Assembly: GCA_905221605.1 (NCBI GenBank) | Contig: CAJNDS010002745.1 | Span: 122,501-167,500 of the forward strand | DNA from: Symbiodinium natans | Lineage: Eukaryota; Sar; Dinophyceae; Suessiales; Symbiodiniaceae | Length of the DNA stretch: 45,000 bases | Reading direction: 5' to 3' | In this document: piece after piece, positions 10,531 to 20,609 of the stretch | Layout: the number at the start of each line of letters is the position of its first letter | Position numbering within the stretch: position 1 is the stretch's first letter | The notes under the pieces: model-generated | Seen by the model: the letters and a program-made list of their open reading frames with translations, nothing else | What the model was told of the DNA's origin: nothing | The model's database searches: none | Made by a program: the position numbers and the translations under genes

Positions 10531-10865
10531 AAGCACCAAGTTTAGGACCACCGGGTGAGAGCAAGGTGCTTTCACCTTCCGCACTCCGCAAGTAGGGTTT
10601 AGGGTTTAGGGCTTAGGGCTTAGGGTTTAGGGTTTAGGGTTTAGGGCTGGACGTTGGAACTTCACAGGGCTTTTGCGCACTGCTCTGGGAAGACTCCAAA
10701 GTGTGATCTTATTCCCAAAGGCCCCTGCTCACTTAAAAGGACGAGGGCGCAAGAGAGTTGCATGACACCTCGCACTTAAGCCCCTGAACCCACACTAACT
10801 AGACCTTAAACCCTAAACCCAAAAAGGACAGGGTGTTAGGGTTACGCATGAATCCCCTAAACCCT

Positions 10866-10942
10866 AAACCCTCAACCCTCAACCCTAAACCCAAAACCCA
10901 AAACCCTAAACCCTAAACCCTAAACCCCCCCCCCCCCCTCCC
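10866..10942 (-). repeat. CCCTAAA array ending in a C run
   Basis: Heptamers run into about 14 C and then CCTCCCTCCC. Arrays that end in homopolymer C (G on the other strand) recur at 23025-23047. Confidence 0.85.
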
Positions 10943-10944
10943 TC

Positions 10945-11005
10945 CCTTAAGGAGGCTCCTGGATGGACCACTCCACGGTGGCCGTCTGCGCTGCGATGAA
11001 GAGCC
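10945..11005 (-). CDS. Candidate exon, strand uncertain
   Basis: Minus-sense reading RLFIAAQTATVEWSIQ ends at a CCAG|GAGCC donor and begins at an ACCAG|GCTC acceptor. The plus strand also reads GGSWMDHSTVAVCAAMKS. It lies between CCCTAAA (left) and TTTAGGG (right), which fits an exon on either strand. Confidence 0.3.
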
Positions 11006-11018
11006 TGGTTCGGTTATA

Positions 11019-11120
11019 GGGCTTAGGGCTTAGGGCTTAGGGTTTAGGGTTTAGGGTTTAGGGTTTAGGGCTTAGGGTTTAGGGTTTAGGGCTTAGGGTT
11101 TAGGGTTGAGGGTTTAGGGT
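11019..11120 (+). repeat. TTTAGGG/CTTAGGG array
   Basis: About 14 units mixing TTTAGGG and CTTAGGG. Confidence 0.85.
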
Positions 11121-11121
11121 T

Positions 11122-11235
11122 GAAACTCTTATACAGTGCTTGCTTGAAGTTGTTGAGGGTTCAACAAAGGATGTGGGCTCGTTATGGCTGGTTTGTAAAG
11201 GGCTCGTCTGGTGGCCGATCGAAGATGTTACAAGG
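11122..11235 (+). CDS. Candidate coding segment
   Basis: Plus frame reads ETLIQCLLEVVEGSTKDVGS then LWLVCKGLVWWPIEDVTR, with a possible donor ACAAG|GTTTTG. The sequence looks amphipathic and protein-like, but no family is recognised. The opposite strand is open too. Confidence 0.3.
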
Positions 11236-11960
11236 TTTTGACTTGCGGTTTTGGGGTGGTTGACCGAAGGAGCTAAGGCCTTTCAGGGGAATGTGCCATA
11301 ATTGAGACAGTTAAAAACAAACATACTACGATTGGGGGTCTAGGTCTGTGTTTTGAATAAATAACCGCTCTCCGCAATTTCCCCAGAAACGGCAGTAAGC
11401 TACACGGTAGGAACATTAGACATTGCTAAAAGGTCCTTAAGCGAGGGGCGTTCAAGGACGTTCAAGCGGGGTATATAACCTTCCAGGTTTCCTAATTTTC
11501 CCCCCACTACTCCCTACTCCCTGAACTTTCTAGGGTTCCCTAGATGCCTGCCCCCGCCTATGAACCCCCCCTAAGGGCAAAAAGGGCGCCCTTTTTGGTT
11601 TAACAGGGGCCTATAAGGACCTAAACCCTTCAAAAAGGGAATAACGGCCTACTCTGGGTCCTTACCCCTTAATGTCTTGGGAGGATGGGTGGCTGGGGGA
11701 TAAGATAAGGTTAAGATAGCCTAATTCTCTAAACTCTGAAGCTCTAAACCCTTAATCCCCTGAAGCCCCTAAACGCTAAACCCTATAAGCCCTGCACCGT
11801 AAACCCCAAATTTTCATGATCCTCCACAGCCTAAGCCCATCCCTCAGCCCATATGAATCTGAAAACCGTCAAGAAAACCCAATAAACCCTCAACCCTAAT
11901 CGCTAAATCCTATCAACCCTAAACCCCCTAAACTCAGAACTCAACAAAAACCCCAAAGCT
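11236..11960. other. Non-coding stretch with a family C relative
   Basis: I see no exon here. At about 11560-11665 GGGCAAAAAGGGCGCCCTTT, a centre like family C, and CAAAAAGGGAATAACGG show another diverged family C copy. Scattered CCCTAAA variants fill the rest. Confidence 0.45.
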
Positions 11961-11969
11961 GACTTGTCC

Positions 11970-12075
11970 CTACAAGGGCCCATGTGCCCGAAGATGAATT
12001 CTTGGGCTTCGAAGGACTTGCAATATAATGACTTTGGGGTCCACGTATATAATAAGAAGGTACATGGACCCTAAA
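11970..12075. mobile_element. Family B element whose end runs into an octamer array
   Basis: CAAGGGCCCATGTGC at the left and TACATGGACCCT at the right are family B ends. The right end continues without a break as CCCTAAAA repeats. Confidence 0.6.
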
Positions 12076-12290
12076 ACCCTAAAACCCTAAAACCCTAAAA
12101 CCCTAAAACCCTAAAACCCTAAAACCCTAAAACCCCAAAACCCTAAAACCCGAAAACCCCAAAACCCTCAAACCCTAAAACCCCAACACCCTAAAACCCT
12201 AAAACCCCTCAAACCCTCAAACCCTCAAACCCTAAACCCTAAACCCTAAACCCTAAACCCTGAACCCTAAACCCTAAACCCTAAACACAA
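12067..12290 (-). repeat. CCCTAAAA octamer array changing to CCCTAAA
   Basis: About 16 copies of an eight-base unit with an extra A, some CCCCAAAA or CCCTCAAA, then about nine normal heptamers. The switch suggests in-place slippage. Confidence 0.9.
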
Positions 12291-13127
12291 GTAGAGTCAG
12301 CAAAGTCGCCGGCCCTGCCGGGCTGCCTCACGGAAGCATGAGTCGTCCTTGCAGGCGCCTAAGCCCCTGAAGGGGTATAAGTAGGGTTTAGGGTTTAGGG
12401 TTTAGGGTTGAGGGGTAGAAGGAGGGACCCCCTAGAAGGGACCTGTAATCTTATTCCCCTGTATAACCCCAATCTAATTCTTGTATGGTGCCTGTATGCC
12501 TATAGGCAGCCCCGAAATAACCCCCAAATGACTCTTAAGGTCTACGGACTACAAGGGGCTTCGGAGGGGCCGTTGGGTGTCGGACCTAGCACAGGGTGCA
12601 GAGTTGGACAGAACAACGTGGGAATAAACATTTGTGCCAGGGATTTCCGTTTTGCGCCCCCAACGCTGATCCCTAACCCCTAAACACCTCGGCCTCAACT
12701 TTTCGGGGAACCCCTCAACCCAGCATAGGCCCCTAAACCCCTGAAACTCTAGACGCTTAAGCCTAACCTAATTAAACCCTACAGCAACCTCCAAACCCCG
12801 CATACCTGGAATCTCTTTTGACTTAGTAAACCCTACTAAGTAACTTAGTATCCCCTAGAAGCCCACTTGTATTCCCCATAACCCACCTTACTAACCCCTA
12901 ACCCTACTAAGTCAAAAAAGGGCTTCCCCTACTCCGCAAGATTTAAGTATTCCCCATACACGAAACTGCAAGATAACGATAATGGGAGCATAGAATACTA
13001 GGGGCTTGGAGGAGTTTTAAAAGTAGGGGGAAGGGATGAGTAGATGAGACAACTGGCAAACACAAACCATCTCCCCATGAACCTTCAGACATGTCGACAC
13101 CAGAAGATTGGATTACATTCAGGTTCC
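12291..13127. other. Mixed stretch with palindrome, no gene seen
   Basis: Contains a short TTTAGGG tract (12384-12410), a 91-codon plus ORF with no recognisable domain (12408-12683), and a palindromic element at about 12812-12925 (TTTTGACTTAGTA...TACTAAGTCAAAAAAG). Confidence 0.5.
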
Positions 13128-13430
13128 CTAAAGCCCTAAATGCCCTACTGTAAGCCCTAATTCATCGAGAACGCGGCCTGGGCGTTCGCCCGCGTCGAAA
13201 AGTTGACCCACGCTCGTGGTCTGGTACGCGCGCCCATCTTCCGGACAAGTCGAAATCCATATGATGATGCCAAGGGTATCCTGTACCAGCCCCTGCTTTC
13301 GGTCCTCCTTGGTCAAAAAACGTATCTCCATACCCAGATGACACGCAAGCTCGCCGTGCATGTACCCACTGCGGTGCGGGTTCTGCTGGCTGAGAAAAGC
13401 GTTGGCGCCGTGTCGTGCTGGGGGCCTTCG
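13128..13430 (-). pseudogene. Possible Ty1/copia reverse transcriptase fragment
   Basis: An open minus-sense frame contains MHGELACHLGMEIRF and DRKQGLVQDTL. Copia-type reverse transcriptases have a (D/M).GEL..(F/H)LGMEI segment followed by a short charged stretch and LSQ. Nothing else of pol is visible, both strands are open, and the match is a dozen residues, so this is tentative. Confidence 0.28.
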
Positions 13431-14516
13431 TGTTTCTTAGGGTTTGGGGTTTAGGGCTAGCCCCTAACCCTAAACCCTAAAACCCTAAGTTGAGGGCGCA
13501 GACAGCTGGGAACCGCATACGCTGCGCCCTGCAGTCCTGTGGTGATGGGTCAAGGGCAGCTTCAAGTAGGGGCTTTCCCAAGAATAGGGTTTGGGGTTCT
13601 GGGAAGTGCTTGAAACCCCACCTGAATTTAGGGTTAGGGTTTAGGGTTTTGAACCTTGCTTGGGCTAGTATGGTTCAGAGTTGTCTGCAGCCCTAAATGT
13701 GCACGGAATAATGGCCGGCTGCCCCAAGGCATGTAGAGACATGTCGAATATTGGGAGTCCTGGCTGACTCCAACACCCTAAAACAATCCAACAACCTAAA
13801 ACCCTAATCGCCCCAACGATCCCAGTACTCCTAAACCCTAAACCCTAAACCCTAAACCCTAAACCCTAAACCCTAAACCCTAAACCCTAAACCCTAAACC
13901 CTAAACCCTAAACCCTACGAGCCCCACGAACCCCAAGCTCGGAGCTCCTCTGCTGCGGCCGCCTCTGAGCGTGGAGCCTGGCGCAGAGGGAAGGAGGTCG
14001 TGTCGGGGCATAACACCTACTGCTTGCCCCGAAACCCTGAAACCCTCAACCCTTAACTACCCAGCGCCTGAGGGTATATGGGCCCTGCATCCAAACCCAT
14101 AAGCCCTGCCTGCTACAGGCCCAAACCCCCACAATCTACGTACTGGTTTGGCAGTTCATGGCTTGGGATTTTAAAGGGCTTACAAAATCTTCTCTTCGGG
14201 TCTTCTAGGGGCTTATAGGGCTTCTATAGGGTGTGTAGGGCTTCTCGAGTTTATGGGGCTTACAGGGTTTAGAGGGGCGTATAGGGTCTACAGGGTTTAG
14301 GATTTATAGGGTTTAGGGTTTAGGGTTTAGGGCTTAGGGTTTAGTGTTTAGGGTTGAGGGTCTTAGGGTTGAGGGTTTGGAGTTCAGGGTTGGGCCTATT
14401 CCGGGCATTCTGGGGGGAGGGGGGGTGCGATGGGCACCTTGCGCCGCTTCGCCGGGGCCTCCAGGGAAGCGCTGCCTCCCCAAAAGCTTTGGGGTTTGAG
14501 GGGTTTGGGGTTGAGG

Positions 14517-14710
14517 GTTAGGGTTTAGGGTTTAGGGTTTAGGGTTTAGGGTTTAGGGTTTAGGGTTTAGGGTTAGGGTTTAGGGTTTAGGGTTTAGGGT
14601 TTAGGGTTTTGGGTTTAGGGTTTAGGGTTTAGGGGGTAGGGGGTAGGGGGTAGGGGGTAGGGGTGTAGGGTGTCGGGTGTCGGGTGTCGGGTTTAGGGCT
14701 AGGGTTTAGG
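14517..14710 (+). repeat. TTTAGGG array passing through GGGGGTA units
   Basis: About 16 heptamers, then GGGGGTA four times, then GTGTCGG units. A gradient of related variant blocks. Confidence 0.9.
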
Positions 14711-14723
14711 GTTTCGGGTTTAG

Positions 14724-14783
14724 GGTCAAATATCGGTTCCTGTGCGGGGATCCGGCTTTGTACACAGTAGCATCTAGCACGAG
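14724..14783 (+). CDS. Candidate plus-strand exon
   Basis: Frame VKYRFLCGDPALYTVASST between TTTAG|GGTC and a CACGAG|GCCGAC donor of the AG|GC type. The opposite strand has a stop. Unrecognised. It would end in phase 2. Confidence 0.33.
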
Positions 14784-14939
14784 GCCGACATTTAAAGCAA
14801 GCTCCATTTGGAGCCGAAACCCAAATCCCTAAAACCTAAACCTGGGTCTCTTGACTGAGCACGCACACACATGGCCCTTGCTCACCAAGCATCCCAGCAA
14901 CTAGATCACCTGCCCTCACCCCAATCACGCAAAACCCTA

Positions 14940-15240
14940 CAACCCCTGAGCCCTTAGCCCTAAACCCTTAGCCCCAAACCCTAAGCCCCAAACCAACCCT
15001 ACAAACCGTGAGCCCTTAGCCGTAAACCCCAAAGCCCTAAGTAAACCCTAAACCCCAAACCCCAAGCCCCAATCCACGAGCCGTAAAACCCCAAGCCCGA
15101 GACACTAAGCCAAAGACCCCAAACCCGAAGCCAAAAACCCCAAACCCAAAACCCAAAACCCCAAGCCCTAAACCCAAGCCCGGAACCCTAAGCCAAAAAC
15201 CCCAAGCCCTAACCCCCAAACCCTAAGCCCTAAACCCTAA
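14940..15240 (-). repeat. Degenerate CCCTAAA/CCCCAAA region
   Basis: Irregular CCCTAAACCC, CCCCAAGCCC and CCCGAAGCC units. The 60-codon minus ORF at 15037-15219 (alternating FGFGV and LGLGV) is repeat translation. Confidence 0.7.
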
Positions 15241-15424
15241 ACACATGGATCCTTGAACGACGCCCTTAAAGCTGCTAAGCTGTCGTTTAGGGTTTAGGGT
15301 TTAGGGTTTAGGGTTTAGGGTTTAGGGTTTAGGGTTTAGGGTGTAGGGTGTAGGGTTTAGGGTTTAGGATGTCGAGCCTCTGCCACCCCTGGCGACTTCT
15401 GACCTGCGGAGTTCCCATGTCTGT

Positions 15425-15570
15425 GAGTTAGGGTTTAGGGTTTAGGGTTGAGGGTTTTTGGTTTAGGGTTGAGGGTTTAGGGTTGAGGGTTTAGGGTTTT
15501 TGGTTTAGGGTTAAGGGTTGAAGGTTTTTGGTTTAGGGTTGAGGGTTCAGGGTTTTTGGTTTAGGGTTAA
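15425..15570 (+). repeat. Higher-order minisatellite from heptamer variants
   Basis: A block containing GTTTTTGGTTTAGGGTTGAG recurs three to four times with changes, so the unit has grown to about 40 bp. Confidence 0.7.
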
Positions 15571-15676
15571 GGGTGGCTGGGTGTGTAAAATACATTCCTC
15601 CAGCCCATCGCATCTCCTCCCCACCCTATCTAGCAATCAATGCCATCTACACACACCCCAGGTTTGTAAAGTATGC

Positions 15677-15706
15677 CCCCCCCCCCCCCCCCAAAAAAAA
15701 AAAAAA
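15677..15706. repeat. C-run followed by A-run
   Basis: About 16 C directly followed by about 14 A. The two ORFs that cross it are spurious. Confidence 0.9.
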
Positions 15707-15850
15707 TGTCGACCCTGGTGCACATGATGTAATGCACACTACGAAATTCCAGCCCAAACCCAAAACCCTGAACTCTGAACCCTAACCCTAAAACCTGCAG
15801 AAAGGACCGTTGTACCCTAAACCCTGAACCCTAAACCCGAAAGATCTAAG

Positions 15851-15934
15851 GTGAAGGTGTACCAATCACCCTCTGCCTACACGTCTACGGGATACAGATC
15901 AGAGGATGCTGTGCTTTGGCCCACACCCTTATGG
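15851..15934 (+). CDS. Candidate plus-strand exon
   Basis: Acceptor ATCTAAG|GTG (AG|G) follows a CCCTAAACCC tract; the frame VKVYQSPSAYTSTGYRSE continues DAVLWPTPLW and meets TTTAGGG at TATGG|GTTTAG. A GA donor (TCAGAG|GATGCT) would give a shorter exon. Tyr/Ser-rich and unrecognised. Confidence 0.4.
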
Positions 15935-16084
15935 GTTTAGGGTTTAGAGTTTAGGGTTTAGGGTTTACGGTATGAAGTTTAGGGTTAGAGTGCAGGGTTT
16001 AGTGTTTATGGGGTTTAAGATTTACAGGGTTTCGGGTTTATCGGGTCGAGCGGTTATAGGGTTTAGGGTTGGGTTTAGGGATTC

Positions 16085-16380
16085 GTCTATAGACCCTCCG
16101 AGAGAGGGGTAGGTTCATACAATACCTGGTATAAGCACTCTAAAGCCATTCGCCGTGGTTTCTGTGAGTATGCGGGGGCCCCTCCCTGTAGAATCGGCAG
16201 CCAACACCCCATGCTCGCAACAACCCCATGCATGTGAAATCCTGAGCAACAACTGCACCCCAAATGCGAAACCCCGAACACGAAACTCTAACTGCAGTGG
16301 CACGTGCACACTCTTTTTTGGAGCGTCCCCCTCGGCATCACAGGCTTTCTGCTACCCGAAGTTAGGTTTTGAGGTTTAGG
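16085..16380 (+). other. Unassigned stretch with a Cys/Pro/Ser-rich ORF
   Basis: A 74-codon plus frame (16155-16379) includes ANTPCSQQPHACEILSNNC. Overlapping frames on the minus strand are also open. No domain recognised. Confidence 0.2.
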
Positions 16381-16547
16381 GTTTAGGGCTTAGGGTTTAG
16401 GGCCTGGGATTTAGGGTTCAGGGTTGAGGGCTTAGGGCTTAGCAAGTCCCTTTGGATGCACAGGGCTTCCCAAAGTCATCAGCAGGTGCAAAAACCGCGG
16501 TGCTCAGACATCGATGTCGATCCTCTTGACATCCTCGTACGAGAGAT

Positions 16548-16629
16548 TGTATATATATATATATATGTATATGTACAAATCATATGTAGATAGGTTATTT
16601 GTGTGTATGCTTATCTGTATGTGCATGTG

Positions 16630-16676
<47 letters not shown>

Positions 16677-16860
16677 TATATATATATATATACACACGTA
16701 TATACACACCTATACACACATATACACATACACATACACATGCACATGTATATGCATATGCATATACATATACATATACATAAATACGCACACATGTACG
16801 CATATATACATATATATATGTATATACATGTATACATACATACATACGTACATACATGTT
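16548..16860. repeat. TA/CA microsatellite
   Basis: Long TATATA and ACATACAT runs. Five overlapping ORFs of 89-123 codons (Tyr, Ile, His, Thr only) are microsatellite translations. Confidence 0.95.
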
Positions 16861-17570
16861 TATGTTGTTTTTCTACACACATGCATCCACCACAATATTG
16901 TTCTAATAACAAGACTACGCAGTATTCATTCGAGGGCCGGCTTGGCTATTGAGGGCTGGCGTGCGTGGAACTAATTGTGGGATCTCAGCTTCTGGACATG
17001 ATGTACTGCTTTTTAGGGCTTAGGGCTTACTTGAAAAAGCCCCAAAGGCTACTTTTTTTAGGTCACCTAAGACTCCTAGAAAGGAATTGATGATAATAGG
17101 AGCGCATAAAAGAGGTGGTTTTGGGTTAAGGTATGGTTCAATGCGTGTGTTTCGTGACTGCTCAAATTTGGCGATGTGTTGATTGTCTATAGATGCGCCT
17201 TCATGAAGGGCCTGGTTTGCTATAATCGGAATGATCGCCCAAGGTTTGTGCTACTACTCCAACCAACTTCTTAGCCAGCTTAAGGACTGGAGGACAAAGA
17301 TCTCAGTGCAGGAGCCTGCCTTAAACATCAAACCCTAAAACCTAAACCCAATACCCTAAACCCTGAACCCTAAACCCTAAACCCTAAACCGGAAGCCCTA
17401 AACCCCAACCCTATTTGAGGATGTACACTTAAACCCCTACTTGTTCGCGGATTATGCGCCTGGAAGGTCGACGCCAGGCAACTCCCAAAGCCGAACACAC
17501 TTTGAACTTGCCGGGTGTAGGGTTTAGGGTTTAGACTTTAGGGTTTAGGTTTTAGGGTTGAATCAGCAAG

Positions 17571-17634
17571 GTGGCGTGATAGCCAAGTGCCCCGATTCAT
17601 GCCCGAACGCCCCAAAGTGTGCCAGCGTGGCAAG
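17571..17634 (+). CDS. Candidate plus-strand exon, frame uncertain
   Basis: AGCAAG|GTGG acceptor and GGCAAG|GCCTCT (GC) donor enclose WRDSQVPRFMPERPKVCQRG. A second plus frame (VIAKCPDSCPNAPKC) and the minus strand are also open, so this rests on splice signals. Confidence 0.28.
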
Positions 17635-17803
17635 GCCTCTGCCCCGTCCAGCTTCCGAAACGCTGCCACCTGTTGGAACGAATAAGAGCCACGGTTGAGG
17701 GTTTAGGGTTTCGGGTTTAGGGTCCTAAAACCTCAGAACCTCAAGTTCTTATTATTGTTGTTATGAGTGCTCCCTAGCTGCTAGGATAGGTTGTACTTCG
17801 ATT

Positions 17804-17890
17804 TCCAGATGTGTGTGTGTGTACGTGCGCGCGTATGTGCGTGTGTGCCTGCGTGAGTGGGTGCCCGCGTGCGAGCGTGCGTGCGTGTTC
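17804..17890. repeat. GT-rich imperfect microsatellite
   Basis: GTGTGTGTGTGTACGTGCGC followed by GTGC/GTGA variants. The 128-codon minus ORF over it is not a gene. Confidence 0.8.
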
Positions 17891-18297
17891 TTGTTGTTGC
17901 GTTCGTGTTTGTTCGGATGCTTTTGGTCGTTTTTGGGTGTAGGGATTTACAGGCGGCTCGGCATCATGCTGAACCCTATACACGAAACCACTACGCCCCA
18001 AACCCCTAAACCTACTAAACAATGAACCCGCAGACCACAAGAAACCCGAAACAAACACATGTAAAGGAACAAATAAGCTCATGAGCCCATATGAGCCCAT
18101 ATAAACCCACATAAGCCCATAAACCCAAACCCCATCAATCACCCCAAGCCCTAAACCCATAAGTCCATACAGGACGAATCCAAGCCCTAAACCCCAACAA
18201 ATGTGACTTCGGGTTTAGGGTACAGTATATAGGGTTCAGGGTTCAGGGTTTAGGGTTTAGGGTTAGGGTTTTTGGGTTCGGACCTGCTCCCCCTCAG

Positions 18298-18352
18298 ATC
18301 TCACCTTTGGCTCCCTGGAAACGAGTGAGGCGGTCTTCGCCTGGCAACGCAG
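18298..18352 (+). CDS. Candidate plus-strand exon
   Basis: A good pyrimidine tract and acceptor (GCTCCCCCTCAG|AT) and donor ACGCAG|GTCAGG flank LTFGSLETSEAVFAWQ. Fifty-five nt, ending in phase 2. Unrecognised; would belong to a plus-strand gene with the exons at 19657 and 20560. Confidence 0.42.
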
Positions 18353-18439
18353 GTCAGGGGTCGGTCTCCTTGGGGGCCTAATGAACTCTAAAAAGGTTTA
18401 TGGGGTTGATATACCTTTGTAAGAAGTATAGTAGGACAC

Positions 18440-18560
18440 GGTATATGACCCTAGACCCAGGAGTTTCCTGGGAATCAAAAGGATCCCCTCTTTGGGGGAT
18501 TATGAGGGAACCTCAACCATAAAAAAAAGGAAATAAGGGCCCACTTCCGGTCCTAGGACC
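18440..18560. repeat. Diverged family C element
   Basis: GGAATCAAAAGGATCCCCTC, GAGGGAACCTCAACC and AAAGGAAATAAGGGCCCACT follow the family C order with many changes. Confidence 0.45.
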
Positions 18561-19484
18561 CCAATTCTAGGGTTCATTTGGTCCTCAAGGTCAACCCAGG
18601 GTTTAGGGTTTAGGGTTTAGGGTTTCAGGGTTTAGAGTTTAGGGTTTAGGGTTCAGGGTTTGGGTTTAGAGCTGACGGTGTAGGGGTGTTTGGGGTTTAG
18701 GGTGTAGGGGTGCTAGGGCTACACCGGGTTTAGGGTTAGGGGTGTTCAGGGTTTAGGCTCTAACTACACGTAACATGCCCCCGGAGCCCTGAGCCAAGCA
18801 CTTTGCGCCGGTGGTTTCCTGGGGTATCTTCCAAGCAAGTAGCCCTAAACCCTAAACCCTAAACCCTAGCCCCTAAACCCTAAACCCTACCCTGGACCCG
18901 AAACCCTAAACCCGAAACCCTACACCCTACACCCAGAAGCCCCGGTTGAGGGATGCGATGGGTGTCTATAGGGAGCCATTCAGCTGAGAGGTCCGGGCGC
19001 GTAGGTAGGGGCCTTTAGCACCCCAATCCCTGCAAAAACCATCAGCCTAAACCCAAAACCCTAAACCCTAAACCCTAGACCCTAAACCCCAAGCCTAATT
19101 AAACCCCAAAGCCCTCCAAATCCATGATGCCGAAACCCCGAACCCCAAAAAAACTGCAAATTTTCTTGAGGGCTGGTACAGACCCTCCGGCACATCTCAC
19201 GTTGAAAGCCCTAAACCCTAAACCCTCAACGATCTAACCGTCTCCAGCCAACTAATCTCCGAAGCCCAACACCCAGAATTCCCAAAAACGATCAAACCGC
19301 TAATGCCCAAGAAAGCATAACCCAAAACTTCAAGACCCCAGAGTTTAGGGTTGAGGATATCGGGCTTTATCAACCCTAAACCCAAAGCCCAAAACCCTAA
19401 ATCCAAAACCCTGAACCGGAAACTCTAAGACCCTAAACCCTAAGACCCAAAACCCGAAATCTTAAACCCTGAGCCCCAAACCCT

Positions 19485-19632
19485 AAACCCTAAACCCTAA
19501 ACCCTAAACCCTAAACCCTAAACCCTAAACCCTAAACCCTAAACCCTAAACCCTAAACCCTAAACCCTAAACCCTAGACCCTAGACCCTAAGACCCTAAG
19601 ACCCTAGACCCTAAACCCTAAACCGTAAACCC
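19485..19632 (-). repeat. CCCTAAA array, about 18 units
   Basis: Thirteen perfect units, then CCCTAGA and CCCTAAGA variants. Confidence 0.92.
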
Positions 19633-19656
19633 ATGGAACGCCCACCTCCGCTTCAG

Positions 19657-19723
19657 GAGATCTCGGCTCGGCGCGCTCAGTGGTGCTGAGCCTAAGCGAG
19701 GCCGAGCTCAACGTCCCCAAAAG
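19657..19723 (+). CDS. Candidate plus-strand exon
   Basis: CTTCAG|GAGATC acceptor and CAAAAG|GTTGGG donor, both of the AG|G type, enclose DLGSARSVVLSLSEAELNVP. It sits exactly between a CCCTAAA array and a TTTAGGG array, and its phase 2 end joins the one-base start of the exon at 20560. Family unknown. Confidence 0.5.
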
Positions 19724-19726
19724 GTT

Positions 19727-19935
19727 GGGTTTAGGGTTTAGGGTTTAGGGTTTAGGGTTTAGGGTTTGGGGTTTAGGGTTTAGGGTTTAGGGTTTAGGGT
19801 TTAGGGTTTAGGGTTTAGGGTTTAGGGTCTGGGGTTTATAGGGTTTATAGGGTTTATAGGGTTTATAGGGTTTATAGGGTTTATAGGGTTTATAGGGTTT
19901 ATAGGGTTTATAGGGTTTAGGGTTTAGGGTCTAGG
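19727..19935 (+). repeat. TTTAGGG array with nonamer block
   Basis: About 14 heptamers, then nine copies of the nonamer TTTATAGGG (19833-19917), then heptamers again. Confidence 0.93.
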
Positions 19936-19961
19936 GGCTTAGGGGTTTGGGTTTGAGAGTT

Positions 19962-20065
19962 TGTGGTCCAGGGCTTCATCAGCACGAGAGTTCAGGGTTA
20001 GGCCACTTTGTGTCACTTTTTTGTGGTCCAGGGCTTCGTCAGGATTAGAGTTCAGGATTAGAGTT
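19962..20065. repeat. Tandem duplication of a unique block
   Basis: TTGTGGTCCAGGGCTTC followed by ATCAGCACGAGAGTTCAGG is repeated about 58 bp later with a few changes. The minus reading repeats DEALDHK. It is a duplication of non-telomeric sequence. Confidence 0.75.
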
Positions 20066-20107
20066 CAACCCTAAACCCTAAACCCTAAACCCTTTCTGGC
20101 CGAAGAG

Positions 20108-20235
20108 CTCAAGGATCCTTAGGGTAGCTACATGGTCCCTTAAAAATGGCCCCTTATACCCTATGCAACCTTTTGGGCCCATACTTCCGAACCCTTTAAA
20201 GAAGGTACCGGGGGGCCCATATTCAGGGCCCATGA
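20108..20235. mobile_element. Dispersed element, family H, copy 1
   Basis: Shares GGTAGCTACATGGTCCC, CCTTATACCC and GAACCCTTTAAAGAAGG-type blocks with 34313-34410 (same strand) and 25448-25575 (opposite strand). Ends GGGCCCAT repeated. Non-coding. Confidence 0.6.
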
Positions 20236-20432
20236 AAGTTAGCTAAACCCTAAACCCTAGACCGCATGAAGGTACAACTCCTTGCAACCGCGACGCTCAA
20301 GAACACCTAAACCCCAAACCCCAAACCCTAAACCCTAAACCCTACACCCTAAACCCTAAATCCCAGCACTCCAAACCAACAGCAAGTGCTCATGGGAGGG
20401 GTGGAGGGGTGGAAGGACGGCAAAGTGCAAAG

Positions 20433-20535
20433 GGAGATTACCTAATATAGGCACCTTCATAATTAGAGCAGGGTCTGGAGAGAGTTATTTTAGTATATAT
20501 AATTAAAAAAAGGAATACTATTAGGTAATGATTCC
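20433..20535. mobile_element. AT-rich palindromic element
   Basis: GAGATTACCTAATATAGG at the left and TACTATTAGGTAATGATTC at the right are inverted repeats around TATATATAATTAAAAAAAGG. One copy seen. Confidence 0.5.
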
Positions 20536-20559
20536 GACCCCCAAATTAGGCAAACTGAG

Positions 20560-20597
20560 GCCTTTCGAGCCGTGCCGCAACACCCAAGAGAACGCAG
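20560..20597 (+). CDS. Candidate plus-strand exon
   Basis: AACTGAG|GCCT acceptor and ACGCAG|GAGATG donor (GA type) enclose PFEPCRNTQENA. The one-base start completes the codon left open at 19723. It would be the most downstream plus-strand exon seen, about 600 bp from the end of the converging phosphatase gene. Confidence 0.42.
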
Positions 20598-20609
20598 GAG
20601 ATGGGTTTA

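Noticed and set aside
16504-16974. Five overlapping ORFs of 89-123 codons on both strands
   Set aside because: They translate a TA/CA microsatellite (Tyr, Ile, His, Thr, Val only).
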